In this document: positions 1 through 11,358 of the stretch, piece by piece
Position numbering within the stretch: the stretch's first letter is position 1
Layout: every line of letters starts with the position of its first letter
Source: Callorhinus ursinus
Lineage: Eukaryota; Chordata; Mammalia; Carnivora; Otariidae
Assembly (NCBI RefSeq): GCF_003265705.1
Contig: NW_020312935.1
Location: 3,428,716-3,492,715, forward strand
Reading direction: 5' to 3'
Length of the DNA: 64,000 nucleotides
Position numbers and translations under genes: made by a program
Notes under the pieces: generated by a model
What the model was told of the DNA's origin: nothing
What the model saw: only the letters and a program-made list of their open reading frames with translations
Database searches by the model: none

Positions 1-1664
1 GGCAAGACACTATGCTTTCGACCCCCAGTTGTCCACCACACAGAGCAGAGAGCTCTGCCTCGTCAGATGGATAGGGCTGTTCTCTTTGACCATCTTCACA
101 ATATATCTTTGATGACCACCCACACAACAACTCTTATGCTGGGGGACACTATCAAAGGGTGAAAAGAGCACAGCCAGAAACCTCTGAGGCCCCTGGATGC
201 TGGGTGAGTCACCCTAGGGGCTACTGTAAAAAGACGGAGAATTTTAAAGACGTGGTGCTGTGACGCTCCGCGGAGGATGAGGATGGCCATGTGCTGGGGA
301 TGACTTCAGAAATGCTGACGTGAGTTCCTGTCCACAAATATCCCAGTCCTTTGTTGACGATTTCCTCAGTTTTCAGAGCTATTTTACCCTGGGTTGTAGA
401 GGTGTTAGGAATTAAATGTAATAGAGATTGGTGTATTATTGTTAAAATTTTATCAGAAATTGGCAATTGCTCCTTGAAATATGTACATCAGCAGTTCCCT
501 GAAGTCTGATTTTCAAGTGTGCTGTTGAACAGAGATCTTTTTCTGAGGGCATACATCTCTGAAATTTTAATGTCCATCAAATGGGGATATATGATTCTAC
601 CTATACACTTCTATTTGTAATTCTTCCCCCCCCTACCCCAGGAGCACATTAAGTGAAATATGACCCTGTACAGCAAAGATTTTGTGGATGGGGTCCAAAA
701 AAAATCTATGTTTGCTTTATATAATGTTTAAAATTTTTTTAATTAACTGTCAACATATAAAATCCAAGGGATAGTACATAAAATGTCAGATTACTGACTT
801 CTTCTGCCAAAGTTGGATATTTTGAACCCTGGGTGAGGGCCTGGCTGAAGCAAAGCAGAACCTGCTCCCTTTAGATAGAGCATGCGCTCTGCTAGTGGCC
901 AGAGTCCCCAGCAACCTTACTCCTGTTCTGCATCCTTCATTTCCGTGGCCTGCCTGGCCCCTTAGGCATTTAAGTTTGTGGATTCCAGTCTATATCATAG
1001 TAGGTGCCTCCACATGTTGAAATAAGTCTTCCCTTGGTTTCCTTGTTGATGTACTTAGTTTCTCCCGAAACTAGAGGAAGAATCATCAAAGCCTCCAAGA
1101 CAAGCATAGGCAGGTAGCCTTCCAATGACTTTCTAATAGAAGTAAATGTCGGAGAATGTATGTATCCCCCAAAGTTCCATGCATTTTGCTCACATTGTTC
1201 CCATCATGCAAGAAGGGCTTATCACAGCCTGGGTGTCCTCGCTCAGTTTCTCATGGCCACTTTCCTTCTGCTTTGCTCCTTCCTGCTCACAATAGACCTC
1301 CCCTCCCATCCTCCCTCCTTCCCCCTCCATCATCCACAGCTGCTAGAGACTATGCCCCTCATCCCATTCCAATCCCCCGCCTCATACTTTGCCTCAGGGC
1401 AAGGTCTGTAATGTTAAGACTGGCAATGGCCTGAGAGGAGAGGCCGATGAACCCCTGGGGCTGCTATTAGTATCGGACTTTAGACACATTACAAGTTAAA
1501 TAGGCTTTTGTGGGCTGGCTAGGAGTCACCACCACTGTGCATAATACTGTTTCTAAGGGAAAACTGAACCCAGACTCTGAACAGACTTACAAATAAACTT
1601 CTGCAATGTAGCACAGTAGTAAATTTGATGTTTCTAAGTTCTAGAAGATAATTGGGCTTCCCAT
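1..1664. other. Unique intergenic sequence, no gene recognised
   Basis: No repeat or gene family is recognised. The minus strand at 221-466 carries an 81-codon frame that stays open upstream to about 486 and ends at a TAG directly after a pyrimidine-rich CAG. It has no product I recognise and stops flank it, so I do not call it an exon. A C/T-rich stretch occurs at 1290-1340. Confidence 0.5.
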
Positions 1665-1905
1665 TTGGAACTTAAGCTTCCTTAAGGCAAGACCTGTGTC
1701 TCTTTGCACTGCTCTGTTGAAGAGCGGTGATAGAGATACACTTACAGATTTTATTTAAGAGGACTGCTTGACTCAGATATTTGCTGAGGTCCCACTGCGT
1801 GTAAGGAGCTGTGCTAGGCACTGAAAACAAACAAAAAAAAGAGTCAAATGCTGCCTTGTAGGAGTTTAAGGCTTAGGCATGATTGGAGGACAGCAAGACC
1901 GGATG
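1665..1905 (+). repeat. Decayed L2-like and MIR/L3-like fragments
   Basis: Positions 1665-1712 resemble the L2 3' end phrase about a start-of-tail 'gagctccttgaggcaaggac' in diverged form. Positions 1770-1905 contain the 'tgctaggcactg' type core shared by MIR/L3-like ancient mammalian repeats. Both are heavily diverged, and family assignment is from memory. Confidence 0.35.
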
Positions 1906-2280
1906 TGGAAAGACTAGTTAAAAAGCTGCTGCAATTAGCAAAAGTTAAAGAGTAGTTTATGCTGGGAGTAAAGGGGTGGAGGGAGTGGCAAAGGGAATGG
2001 CAAGAAAGGGTTACATGTGAGAATATCTATGGTTTTTTGAAGTCTCAACAACTCTCTTAGATATTGGTAATGATGATGCTACCCTCTATATCATCCATCT
2101 AACAATATCATTCTGATATAGCCACTCATTCACTCATTCATTCGCTGAACAAGTGAAGTGCTGAGGGCATTTTTCATGTTATGCACTTGATTCACATATG
2201 AGTAACTAGTCTAAAGTCAAAGATAGGAAAAAAGAGATGTTCTAGAAGGATATATGCAAATAAAATGCTCTGTATACTAT

Positions 2281-2560
2281 CAACGTTTCTCAAACTGTTC
2301 ATTTGGTCATTACATGAAAGATGCTACAAAAAAAAAAAAAAAAAAAAAAAAGATCCAGAAGTCTGATGCTTTATGACTCCCTTGGTGAGTTCCAACACTC
2401 ATTCAAGGTATCAAAGGTTCTGGTAAGTCCTGCAGTTTAAAACACTCTAACCTCTACTGTTCAAACTTTGACAAAGAATCTTTTTACTGAATAATATCTA
2501 TTAACTTTCCAAAAAATGCATTTTGAAAAATGTTGCTACAAAATATTATATAAATACACA
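2281..2560 (+). mobile_element. Possible hAT-type DNA transposon relic
   Basis: The segment opens with CGTTTCTCAAACTG, which resembles the terminal inverted repeat of hAT-Charlie elements (CAGTGNTTCTCAAACTG). A 24-bp poly(A) run interrupts it. About 55 bp near 2416-2472 recur at 4240-4300, so at least part of it is interspersed repeat. No opposite end was found. Confidence 0.3.
2328..2351 (+). repeat. Poly(A) tract, 24 bp
   Basis: An uninterrupted run of A follows ATGCTAC. No retroposon body was recognised directly upstream, so it may be a microsatellite or the tail of a very short insertion. Confidence 0.9.
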
Positions 2561-2694
2561 ATATAGCCCATGATGTATAATTATTCTTGTTAGATTGCCT
2601 CCCACCTACAATCCTCACCTTGAAGCTAAATGAAAAGGGCCTATATCAGGGTAAAATTCACACAAAGATAATTTCTATAATCAACCATTTCTTT

Positions 2695-2815
2695 ATGTAA
2701 CAGGGATTTCTTTAGCACCCACCATGTGCCAGGCACTGTGGTTGGCAGGAGAGGTAGAGCAGTAACTAAGAGATAGGTGCTCCTGTCCAGAAGGAACTAA
2801 ACACACGTTTAATCA
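2695..2815 (+). repeat. MIR/L3-like ancient repeat fragment
   Basis: It contains ACCATGTGCCAGGCACTG followed by a diverged 'ggtgctcctgtccagaaggaac'-like stretch, the arrangement typical of ancient mammalian-wide interspersed repeats. Exact family is uncertain. Confidence 0.5.
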
Positions 2816-3870
2816 ATAATGCATAATCGTCACAATAATTCGTCCCAAATTGGCTACTCATTCTCCTACCCTCGCTTTCCCTGTGATCTTCCAGAGTGTA
2901 TTTACAGAAGGCAATTTTATAGTGAAATTTCAAGAATTCCTCTATTAGGAATGGGAGAATTAAGAGGTATGATCCCAAACCAGTACATTCCTCTATTTGC
3001 TAGCAGATCTGACAAGAGACTAGTTGGGAAAGGGGGTTTAAAAAGTACTGGCTCAAATAAAAAGAGTTGGGGACTAATTTTGATTTTACTTAATCTCTGG
3101 AATGTTCTCCCTCTGATCAACTCCTGGGTGTCTTGCCCCATTCAGCATTCACCATGAACTCTGGGAACCAGCCCTCTCTTTAATAATCACAAATGTTCTG
3201 CCCTCAGTCTTTTTGTTTTTTATGATGTCTGAAGTCTAACATTTTTAAATGATGTTTAGCGTCTGATCTATCTAAAATATAGGCAATATAAACTGCGATC
3301 TCTAATTGTCTATTTAAAACATCAACAAAATCGGCTCTGCACTGGAAATCAGTAGAAACAGATTTAGCTTAGAAGGGATGGAAAGAATGTTTTAGCCTTG
3401 AGCTCTGGATGTTGGGTGAGCTTTATATAGAGGGTAAGAGTGAAACTTCAGCTCTCTAACTATCCTGTTAAAAACTGTATTTTACATCCAGTGTAATGCT
3501 GTGGCCATTAAGCCTTAAATGGGTATTAAGCCTGATGCAAAGTAATGAAATTGACAGTGGAAACACACAGTGTGGATTCTTCAATCTCAGGAGAAAGGGC
3601 TGATTCATCTGTTTCGAGAGCCAGGCAAAGATAAAAGACCTCATCCCAAACAGGGCTGCCTCCTCCCCAAACCTTGGCATTCCCCTCCGATGTGGCTCTC
3701 GGTGTGGAAATTATTATTAATGTCAGTATCACTGGTGCTTGTAAAAGATTCATGGACCATTTCCCTCCTTCCCCCTGAATTTCCGTCTGTGGCTGCTATG
3801 GTGGCCTCTGTTTGTCTCACTGTTGGGCAGTTTGGTGACACCAGCTGCAGATCCTGTCACAGCCTGGCCT
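2816..3870. other. Unique intergenic sequence
   Basis: No gene or clear repeat. A weak L2-like phrase (TCTGGAATGTTCTCCCTCTG) lies near 3098. The 141-codon plus-strand frame at 3570-3995 runs into the ancient repeat that follows and has no recognisable domain. Confidence 0.5.
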
Positions 3871-4012
3871 CCTGCCCTAGAATCACAGCGTTTTGGAGCT
3901 GGAAGGGGCTCAGAGATTGTATTTTAAGAAGAAACACACCGAGGCTCAGAGATGGATATCGACTTGTTGAAAGTCACACGGGGAGCCCAGATTAGGATCT
4001 TTCTGGTTTCTT
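3871..4012 (+). repeat. Ancient mammalian-wide repeat (MIR- or CR1/L3-like)
   Basis: The order 'agaatcacag...ttggagctggaagggg', 'gaggctcagagatgg' and 'agtcacacgggga' matches a common old mammalian repeat phrase in which an A-rich 'gaaactgaggc' segment precedes 'aaggtcacac'. Class assignment is from memory. Confidence 0.5.
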
Positions 4013-4224
4013 CTATTTCTTTTTTTTTTCTCCTCCCTCTTTCCACTTTCCAAAATATCTATAAAGCCCCTTTTTAGGGACCTGAGTGTGAGGCCAGCCA
4101 AAACCCTACGAGGTGAGGATACAAGTTCTGTGGAGAGTCAGGCAAAAGGTCTTGGGATTTCCAATTAACAAAGGTGGGAGGAAGAAGAGGAGTAGAAAAT
4201 TGCCGTGAGAACAGCACAGCGACA

Positions 4225-5160
4225 ACTGGTTCGGGCGAGATGTGGTTCTGGTAAGTCCTGCAGCTTAAAACAGACAAATAGTCTAGCTTCACTGTTCAAA
4301 CTACCATACATGTTAACGCCAGAGGACAAAAGTTTGAGGAGAAACAGGAGAAGAGCAGAGTCTCAAAGCATTTCCCCCAAGATATTTATTAACTACAAAG
4401 TTGTACAAACTATAGCTAATGTTAGGCTGGGAAAACTCAACAGACACTATCTTAACCAAGTGACCAAAGTTAGTATCAATAAGAAGACAGAGAGACATCA
4501 TGCACCCCCTGACAGGACACACAGAGAAGAGCATATTACTTCTAGCGTATTCTTTTTGAATATTTTCTTTGGAGGGGACAGAGGGGAAGAGAGAGAATCT
4601 TAAGCAGGCTCCACGCCCAGTAAGGAGCCCGACTTGGGGCTCGATCACACAACCCTGAGATCATGACCTGAACAGAAATCAAAAGTCAGACGTTTATCCA
4701 ACTGAGCCACCCTGGCGCCCCCGGGGTATTCTTGCACAAAATGCATATCTTCAGTCTAATCGTGAGCAATATCAGACACAGTGATAGAGGGACAGTCTAT
4801 AAAATAACTGGCCAGTGCTTTTCAAAAGGGTCAAGGTCCTGAAAGACAAGGGAAGACAGAACTATCATAGAGGGGAGGAGAATATGGACACATGACAATT
4901 AACTGGAATGTTGGATCCTGCAAAACAAAAAGGACATTAGTGGAAAAACAGGTGAAAACCAAAAAAGACTGTAGTTTAGTTAATAATACTGTACCAATAC
5001 TAACTTCTTAGTTTTGATCCTTGTACTATCATTATAGATGATGCTAGCAATAGGAGAAGCTGGCTGAAGAGGATATGGAAACTCCCTGAACTATTTTTGT
5101 AACTTTTCTATTTGGCTTAAAATGATTTCAAAATAAATCTTTCTTAAAAGAGAGAAAAGG
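4225..5160 (+). mobile_element. Old L1-3'-UTR-like repeat split by a Can-SINE
   Basis: Two parts, 4225-4554 and 4726-5160, read as one element on the plus strand. Telling phrases are CTTAACCAAGTGACCAAAG, ATAAAATAACTGGCC, GGTCCTGAAAGACAAGG, AAAGGACATTAGTGGAAAAA and a terminal ATTTCAAAATAAA before an A-rich end. This order is familiar from a frequent old mammalian LINE-type repeat. The class is my best guess. Confidence 0.5.
4555..4725 (-). mobile_element. Can-SINE (older subfamily), minus strand
   Basis: Read on the minus strand it starts GGGCGCCAGGGTGGCTCAG and carries the B-box-like GATCGAGCCCC motif, then ends CT-rich. The body variant with CTTAAGCAGGCTCC... on the plus strand is an older subfamily. 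A short GTATTCTT duplication (4547-4554 and 4726-4733) flanks it, and it interrupts the L1-like repeat. Confidence 0.88.
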
Positions 5161-6315
5161 CAAGGCTATGGAGGCAGGGGGAGGACAGAGAGTTGCTAAT
5201 GGGATAGAGATGTAGCACAGCAGCTGACCATTCCTTCTAGAACCATCTAGAACCTGAGGGCTCTGGGAATTTGCATTTCTCTCTTGGCTTCATCTGAACT
5301 TGTATGTTATTATAGTCATAACACACACAAGTTAAATAAACTTCTGAGAATAAGTCTGCGGGTGTGGAAGGGATTAAAGAAACTCTAATTTCCTCATCAG
5401 TGGCAGTTGGTGGCCAGTGGAGCAGGGAGCTATGTGAAGCGTCTTCAGGGCCCCCTGAGGCTGTCTGAGGCCAGCCACCCTGAAGACTGCACTCTTGGAG
5501 GCCCACTTGGCTTAACTTGGAATGGGGAATCCAGTCACCACAGGACATGACAGGGAGTGCCCAGCCAAGGTTTCGGGGCAGGGGGGCAGAAGAGGACATC
5601 TTCGTCCCTGGAGTCACCTACATTATGTATATATGTGTCTGACAATGGAGTGTGTTCTTGGAAATGTCTTCCTTATTTTTACATATATCACTGCAGAGTG
5701 CGTGTGAGAGAGAGAAAGTGACATGTCAGAATCCCAAAGAAAACAGCTCAGCCCTGCATTCCATTATATATACAAAGCTTAGTGATAAATTTGCAGAAGG
5801 GTGGGAATGTGGTTCTGTTGGTATTTCCAAATGCAAAACAGGTCTCCCTTCCCCTCTATTTGGTTGTCCCTGTTTTCCAAGAGAATGAAAATGCGGGCAT
5901 TCAAGACATGTTGCCAGAAACTTGCTTGGCAAAACATTTCAATTCCTTTGTACACATAGAAAATGAGCATTTCTTCCAATGGGAGCTTTTGCATGCTATC
6001 CCTGATTCCCAGGGTAATAACTGACACACTTGGCTCCAGATCGGTGGACGTAGTAGAGAAAGCCACCTCCAGATTCCAGATCCTAAAATCTCATGGAAGA
6101 TTAACATGGACGTGAAATTGACATTACCAATTTAAGGGATTTAAACACTCAGCTTTAGAGTAAACAAAATCCAGTGGCAAGGTTTGGACAACTTCAGTGA
6201 CATTAACCTATACAATCCAGATGGGGAATGCAGACCTCATAAAAGTATGTTTCCCATTGTGTCTTTGTGAGAAAGACGCAAGTGGGACATACTGGCTAGT
6301 GAAAAAAGAGAAAAA
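5161..6315. other. Unique intergenic sequence
   Basis: No gene recognised. The overlapping 60-126 codon frames between 5237 and 6107 lie on both strands and show no conserved domain. Nothing else stands out. Confidence 0.5.
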
Positions 6316-6538
6316 CTAATAATTATTGGGTGACTTTTATGGGCTAGATATCATGCCAGGTGCTTTATACACACTGTCCCATGTAAAATTTGCAGTGACA
6401 TAACTATTATTACTTCCATCTCATAGATGAGAACATGAGGCTCAGAAATCCAAAATTTGCCTAGGTTACCCAACTGGTGAGTGGCAAAGTCAGGATTTAA
6501 TCTGCGTGGGCGTGACTTTAAAACCTTTGCTTTTTCCA
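6316..6538 (+). repeat. MIR SINE
   Basis: The MIR order is intact: a diverged 'tatgggctagatatcatgccaggtgcttta' core, then CATCTCATAGATGAGAACA, GAGGCTCAGAAA, a diverged 'aaggtcacac' equivalent, and GTGGCAAAGTCAGGATT. This is an ancient tRNA-derived element, here nearly full length. Confidence 0.85.
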
Positions 6539-6564
6539 AAAGTCAACACTGACCATATATAACA

Positions 6565-6905
6565 CACTCTTGCTTAAAATCTTTCAATTTCTCACAGTGG
6601 CACTGGGTCAACTAATGTCTTAGCCAACGTTCGATGTCTTGGTAGTGGCACCTGCTGTCCTTTCTGGCCTTGTGTTCTGTCACACAGAATAAAAGCAAGT
6701 AACCCAAGGCTAGGGCTCTCTCACCACCACACATGGTTTCCTGGCCCTCCCTCCCTATATCCGCCAGCATTCATTCAATGCCCCGTGATTCTCTATCCAC
6801 AGGTCTGCCTAGGGCTCCTTGCTGAAGAGGGTGATACTCTGTATCTACCAATACCCTATGCTCAGTGCTTAATACCTGCTTGCTAAATGAATGAATGGAG
6901 GAGAA
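6565..6905 (+). repeat. L2 LINE 3' end
   Basis: It begins with a 'cttgcttaaaatctttcaatttctcacagtgg'-like stretch typical of L2 upstream of its 3' end, and closes with AGTGCTTAATACCTGC and the CTAAATGAATGAATGG terminal repeat characteristic of L2. Confidence 0.75.
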
Positions 6906-7060
6906 AGAACAGGAGGTTTCAAATACTAAGGTTATCAATGTTTTTCAAATTTTTATAAACCTCCTATGTAAGTGCTATGAATGATACAAGTCTTCATGAG
7001 TAATTTACTCAAGCAAGATTCCTAAAGATCCATATTGGATAATACTCAATGGTTTTCTTT

Positions 7061-7276
7061 CTGTGGTTCTCAACCAGGGTGATTTTGGTCCTCCTACTCA
7101 GAGGACATTTGGCAATGTCTGGAGACATTTTGGTTGTCACCAAAGCTGGGGGCAGAGGGGTACCACTGGCATCTAGTGGGCAGACACCAGGAATGCTGCT
7201 AGTCATCCTACAATGCAATACACAGCCCCCCCAACCCCAGAAGGAATGTTAATAGTGCCAAGGTTGTGAAACCCTG
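7061..7276 (+). mobile_element. MER5A (hAT-Charlie non-autonomous DNA transposon)
   Basis: Near full length. It opens CTGTGGTTCTCAACCAGGG and contains GGCAATGTCTGGAGACATTT, GGTTGTCACC and TGGCATCTAGTGGG, ending AGGTTGTGAAACCCTG. Terminal inverted repeats CAGTGGTTCTCAACC / GGTTGAGAAACCCTG are recognisable at both ends. Confidence 0.93.
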
Positions 7277-7299
7277 TTTTATCTGATTCAACGGTGTGT

Positions 7300-7830
7300 A
7301 CTTAAAAGCAACCAAAGTATGGCTTATTCGTTTTTTTCTGCTTTAATTCAGATTTCTGGCTAGGCAGACAGGCTTTTGTTGCCTCAATTTGTCTGAATTA
7401 CCAAGAAATGTTGAAATTTTCCTGGGAAGATGCTTCTGGAAAGGTCAGAAACACTTTGGTTATCCTTACACTTTTGCTCAGTAGCAATGTTTTTGCACAT
7501 TTGTTGACTATCAACGTTTGTCTACAACTCAAACTACATAATGAATCCAGCACATAAATTGTTTACTCAGATTTAATTCCAGTGAATGTTATCTGTGTAT
7601 TTTTTTCCTTTGCCAGCTAATCTGGCTCACTGCATTGGAATTTTGGTCATGCCCGTTCTCCTTCTGCACTAAATTATCTCTATAACGTAGGATAAACAGA
7701 ACAAGCTTGTGTGTGATATGCTTAACTGTTAATTTACCTAATTAAACTAATTCAATTAAATCATTTACATCTTTTTGGTATCACGCCAGTTGATACCCCT
7801 GCAGAAGTGAGATGTTTTAGAAGATTATTG
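7300..7830. promoter_or_regulatory. Candidate conserved non-coding element, homeodomain-site rich
   Basis: Repeat-free, AT-rich and of unusually even composition. A dense run of TAAT/ATTA cores at about 7728-7768 includes TTAATTTACCTAATTAAAC and TTCAATTAAATCATTTA. No frame is open. Conservation is inferred from composition only, and I cannot align it. Confidence 0.35.
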
Positions 7831-9554
7831 TTCAGCAAATGAATGGGGAAAAATAATGGAACACAAATGAAACAATAGTCCAAATCTCCTGGCTTGAAAA
7901 TTAAATCATACTGAAAGGATGCTGCTTTCACAGGATACTGTGATTAGCTATTTTTCCTAAATCAATTTTCTCTAGAAATTGGTATTTCAACATAGTGATC
8001 CTAATTTATTGTGTAAGAGATATTTTAAACACTATTTATATGTTCACATATTTGGTATGTTTAAGTAATGTGTGTTCATTCCCACATTAGGGGTACGATT
8101 AGTAAAATGTTTTTTGTGGTGCTAGCAAGACGTGAACTGAGCAGATTCTTTTCAAAAGAACCTGAAAAATAATTTTGCTAAATTACATAAATATCTTTAG
8201 GATGCATACATATTTCATTTACGGTCATCATCCAAACATCGCTGTCACAGTGACAAATGGGCAAAAGTAAATGTAAAACATTTTATGCCAATAAAAATCC
8301 AGAGGAAAAAAAGACAAGAAATTCAAGGCAGGACAGCCTAAATAAATTGTCATCTTTGTAGATCTGCCATAAATCCCCTCTTTGGGCTTGGCTGATACAG
8401 AATTTGCATTTGCGGTGGGGCTTCAGGTGCCCTGGGCTTGTTAATCCATGGGCCACCATAATTTTATGTCTCAAAGACTTCAGATGGGCAGGGGAGGGAT
8501 GTAAGGCAGGATGTGGTCTTCTCTCTCCTGAAGCACACATACCCAGGGTGAGACTTGAGACAATGCTCCGCCTTGACTTACTCTGGATAAAGCCTTAGTT
8601 TTGGTGGAACTTCAAAAAAGCCACAAATGACACCAACCCCAATTCTTTCAACTAGAGAAATCTTTGGGAGTCCACGAGGAAAACCTGCATGATGGCATGA
8701 GGAAGCACAGATCTGCAGGAAGACCCACCATCTGCCTTGGGTTTCCTCATCAGAGAAGCATACTTGCTCCACCAGGCTCGGGGTAATATATTTTGGCTCC
8801 TGGAAGTCCTTGCTTTTTACCTATTTCTACTTTACGTCCAAGCACCTTTTCTCCACTCCTTCCCTCCATTGAGGAAACACAAAGACATCATTTATGGAAA
8901 TCGAACTGAATGTTTTAAGAAGTTTTGTTTTGTTTTGTTTTGGTTTCTATTTGGGAGGCAAACTCTGTAGATGTTTCCCTCTGCTCCACCCTTGGATGGG
9001 ACCATGTGTCTTTACCAAGAGCAATGATTCCAGCATATCTTAAACTTTCTGAGGACAGAGTTCTGGAGGTTGGCAGTGAGATTCCTGATGTTAATCCTCC
9101 TCTCCCCACTAATGCTAAACTCATTCTCTTTTGAGTAAGTATCAGTTTCCTGAAGTCAGGTGTCACACCATCTATCCATCTTCATGTCCTAGCACAGTGA
9201 GTGGCAGGGAAAATTTCTAAATTATCTATTTCAGTTACCAAAGAGTAAAGAGACCATTCCCTAAATTAAATCCATCTTTCCATCCAAAGCGACTCTCCCT
9301 TTCACATTCCCAGTAAGCCAGTAGCGCTGTGAATGTTCCAGGCACCCAGGCATAGGTCTGAATTTACTGCCTGATGGATCAACTTGCAGAAAGCAGCACA
9401 TCCACACCTCCTATCTAGTCCTTGATTGCAGTCCTTGCTCTGCACCTTCCCTCTGTTTCTTTGCAGTCCTCCTCTCTTCCCAAACTACTCATCGTTCCCG
9501 ATCTGCAGTGAATACTATGGATTAGAAGGAAAACTATACATCTGTCATTTCTCC
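7831..9554. other. Unique intergenic sequence
   Basis: No gene or clear repeat. A small palindrome TGTCACAGTGACA occurs near 8242. A (GTTTT)n patch occurs at 8922-8942. Frames of 64-85 codons overlap on both strands and appear to be chance. Confidence 0.5.
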
Positions 9555-9800
9555 TGTATTAGTTTGCTAGGGATGCCGGAGCAAAGTGGCACAGGATGGG
9601 GAGCCAAAGCAAGAGAAATTGACTTTCTCACGGTGCTGGAGGCTAGAAGTCTGAGATCAAGGGGCTGGCAGGATTGGCCCTTCCCAGGCCTGTCTCCTTG
9701 GCTGGTAGATGGCGGTCTTCCCCCTGTGTCATCACATGGTCTTTCCACTGTGTGTGCGCCTGGGTCCTGTTCTCCTCTGTCCAGTCTGTACTGTCTTGGT
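9555..9800 (-). mobile_element. MLT1-type LTR fragment (ERVL-MaLR), minus strand
   Basis: On the plus strand it begins TGTATTAGTTTGCTAGGG, followed by a diverged 'ctcacggtgctggaggctagaagtctgagatcaagg' and 'catcacatggtctttcc'. This is the reverse complement of the 3' half of an MLT1 solo LTR. The 5' half of the LTR is missing or decayed. Confidence 0.8.
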
Positions 9801-9834
9801 CATGCCTCTCACTTGTTAGTGATTGCTTTAGGTC

Positions 9835-10253
9835 TGGTCAGGTGACCCAACTCTGGCCTAAGGGAGAGAAGGAATGTCCACTGGGGGCTTCTGGGCAAAG
9901 GTTTGCTATTGAGAAACCTAGGAAGTGATACTTCCTTTTTACCTCTGGACCATATTGGTCCATATTTACCTCTGGACCTGGTCTCAGGGTGATGGCTAGA
10001 ATTTCTGTGCCTCTACTGCAACCTCCAGGGGACCTGAAGTAAGGGCAAGCTAACACCAGGACAGCACCGTTCAGGTGACATTGAAAAAGGTCCAGTCCTT
10101 GATGGCATCACTGAACCATGAAATCCACCCATTGGAGAGCCTGCCCTACCACTCAACTGTTGTTCGACCAGATGAAGATTTTTCTCTTATTGTTTAAAGC
10201 CAGTTTCAAGTAGATTTTTGCCACTTCATCTAAAATCATCCTAACTAAGAGAA
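9835..10253 (+). mobile_element. Possible second MaLR/ERVL-type LTR, plus strand
   Basis: The end, CTTATTGTTTAAAGCCAGTT then 'catcctaactaag', resembles the polyadenylation-side end of MaLR-type LTRs. The upstream part carries a diverged 'gtccttgatggcatca'. Family is uncertain. Confidence 0.45.
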
Positions 10254-10254
10254 T

Positions 10255-10385
10255 GGCTTCAGGCCACTTATGAGTCACTCACTAGTCACTCTTAGTGCCT
10301 TAGTTCCCTTATTTGTAAAATAGCAATAATAATACTTATAGCCCAACATTATTATATAACTTGAGTGAGATCAATGCATCGTCTT
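10255..10385 (-). repeat. MIR SINE fragment, minus strand
   Basis: CTTAGTTCCCTTATTTGTAA followed by AATAGCAATAATAATACTTA is the reverse complement of the MIR 'cccattttacagatgaggaaactgag' region and its upstream core. Confidence 0.7.
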
Positions 10386-11087
10386 GTACCTTGCAGGTGG
10401 TCAAAAACACCTGTTACTACCTTTCATTCTTCCGGGACTTCTGGCATCTTGGAAATCACTCTTCTTGTACCTCCCACATATATGTTCATAAGCAGAGTGG
10501 CCTCGTGATTTGTGCTGATATTCTTGTGTGCAGAATTATAATCAAATTCACCAAGGTGGCTTGCTATTTCAAGGAACTCTGCAACCAACTATTTGTCAAG
10601 TAGTGTAAACTATTGACCTAAAAGTCAATCCTCTTTCTTTAGCAAAAAAGTGTGTTTTACCCTATAGGAGTCACCCTTTCCTGAAATCGTTCACTGGGCT
10701 GCACTTTCTTATATGGAGCTTTCTTAAGCAGGACACATCTGCATGGTGGTCTCATAACGGGGGTCTCAGGACTGTGTCCTGCCTACTTCCACCCTCTCCT
10801 GTACTTTGTTATTTCTCTCATTGCTTGGTTTCCCCCCTCATCCACCACCTGCCTGCCCCACCATTCCTAATATAGTGCTTTCCAGAAGTAATTACCCACA
10901 AGTGCTTATTGAACAAATGCTTGGCTGTAGGGATCATTGTAACAAAGGTTGGGGAGAGACTGGTGATAGGAGGATGGACAAGGAGAAGCTGGGGAAGCAT
11001 ATTTCTGGAAACTGCATTGTGGGGCCTTTGTCCTTGTGTTCAACTCCCGGGCCAGACTGTGGCCCTGGATGCATGCCTAGGCTGTGG
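10386..11087. other. Unique intergenic sequence
   Basis: No gene recognised. A CT-rich run lies near 10790-10860. The two overlapping plus-strand frames (10806-11138 and 10909-11214) have no recognisable domain. Confidence 0.5.
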
Positions 11088-11101
11088 CCACTTGGGGGCG
11101 C
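11088..11101 (+). promoter_or_regulatory. CTCF-like binding motif
   Basis: CCACTTGGGGGCGC differs from the common CTCF core CCACTAGGGGGCGC at one position. It lies in unique, moderately GC-rich sequence. A match of this quality is suggestive, but occupancy cannot be read from sequence. Confidence 0.45.
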
Positions 11102-11204
11102 CCAAATGGCCCAGCCCAGAAAGAATGTTTATACGTAAATACATACACACGTTATATACCCAGCAATTTGCTACTCGCTTTATCTCTGCCCGACACAATG
11201 TCCC

Positions 11205-11358
11205 CAAGTTTTAGTATCTCATGTAACCAGCACCACTGTAAGGGTATTAAGCCCATTTTATAGATGGAGACACTGAGGATGCAAAAGGTAAAGTGACTTG
11301 TCCAAGGCCATATAGCCGATGAATAAAGGAGTCAAAACTGAAACCAGAACCCAAATGT
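11205..11358 (+). repeat. MIR SINE fragment
   Basis: GCCCATTTTATAGATGGAGA, CACTGAGGATGCAAAAGG, AAGTGACTTGTCCAAGGCCA and a diverged 'caaaactgaaaccagaaccca' follow in MIR order. Confidence 0.85.
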
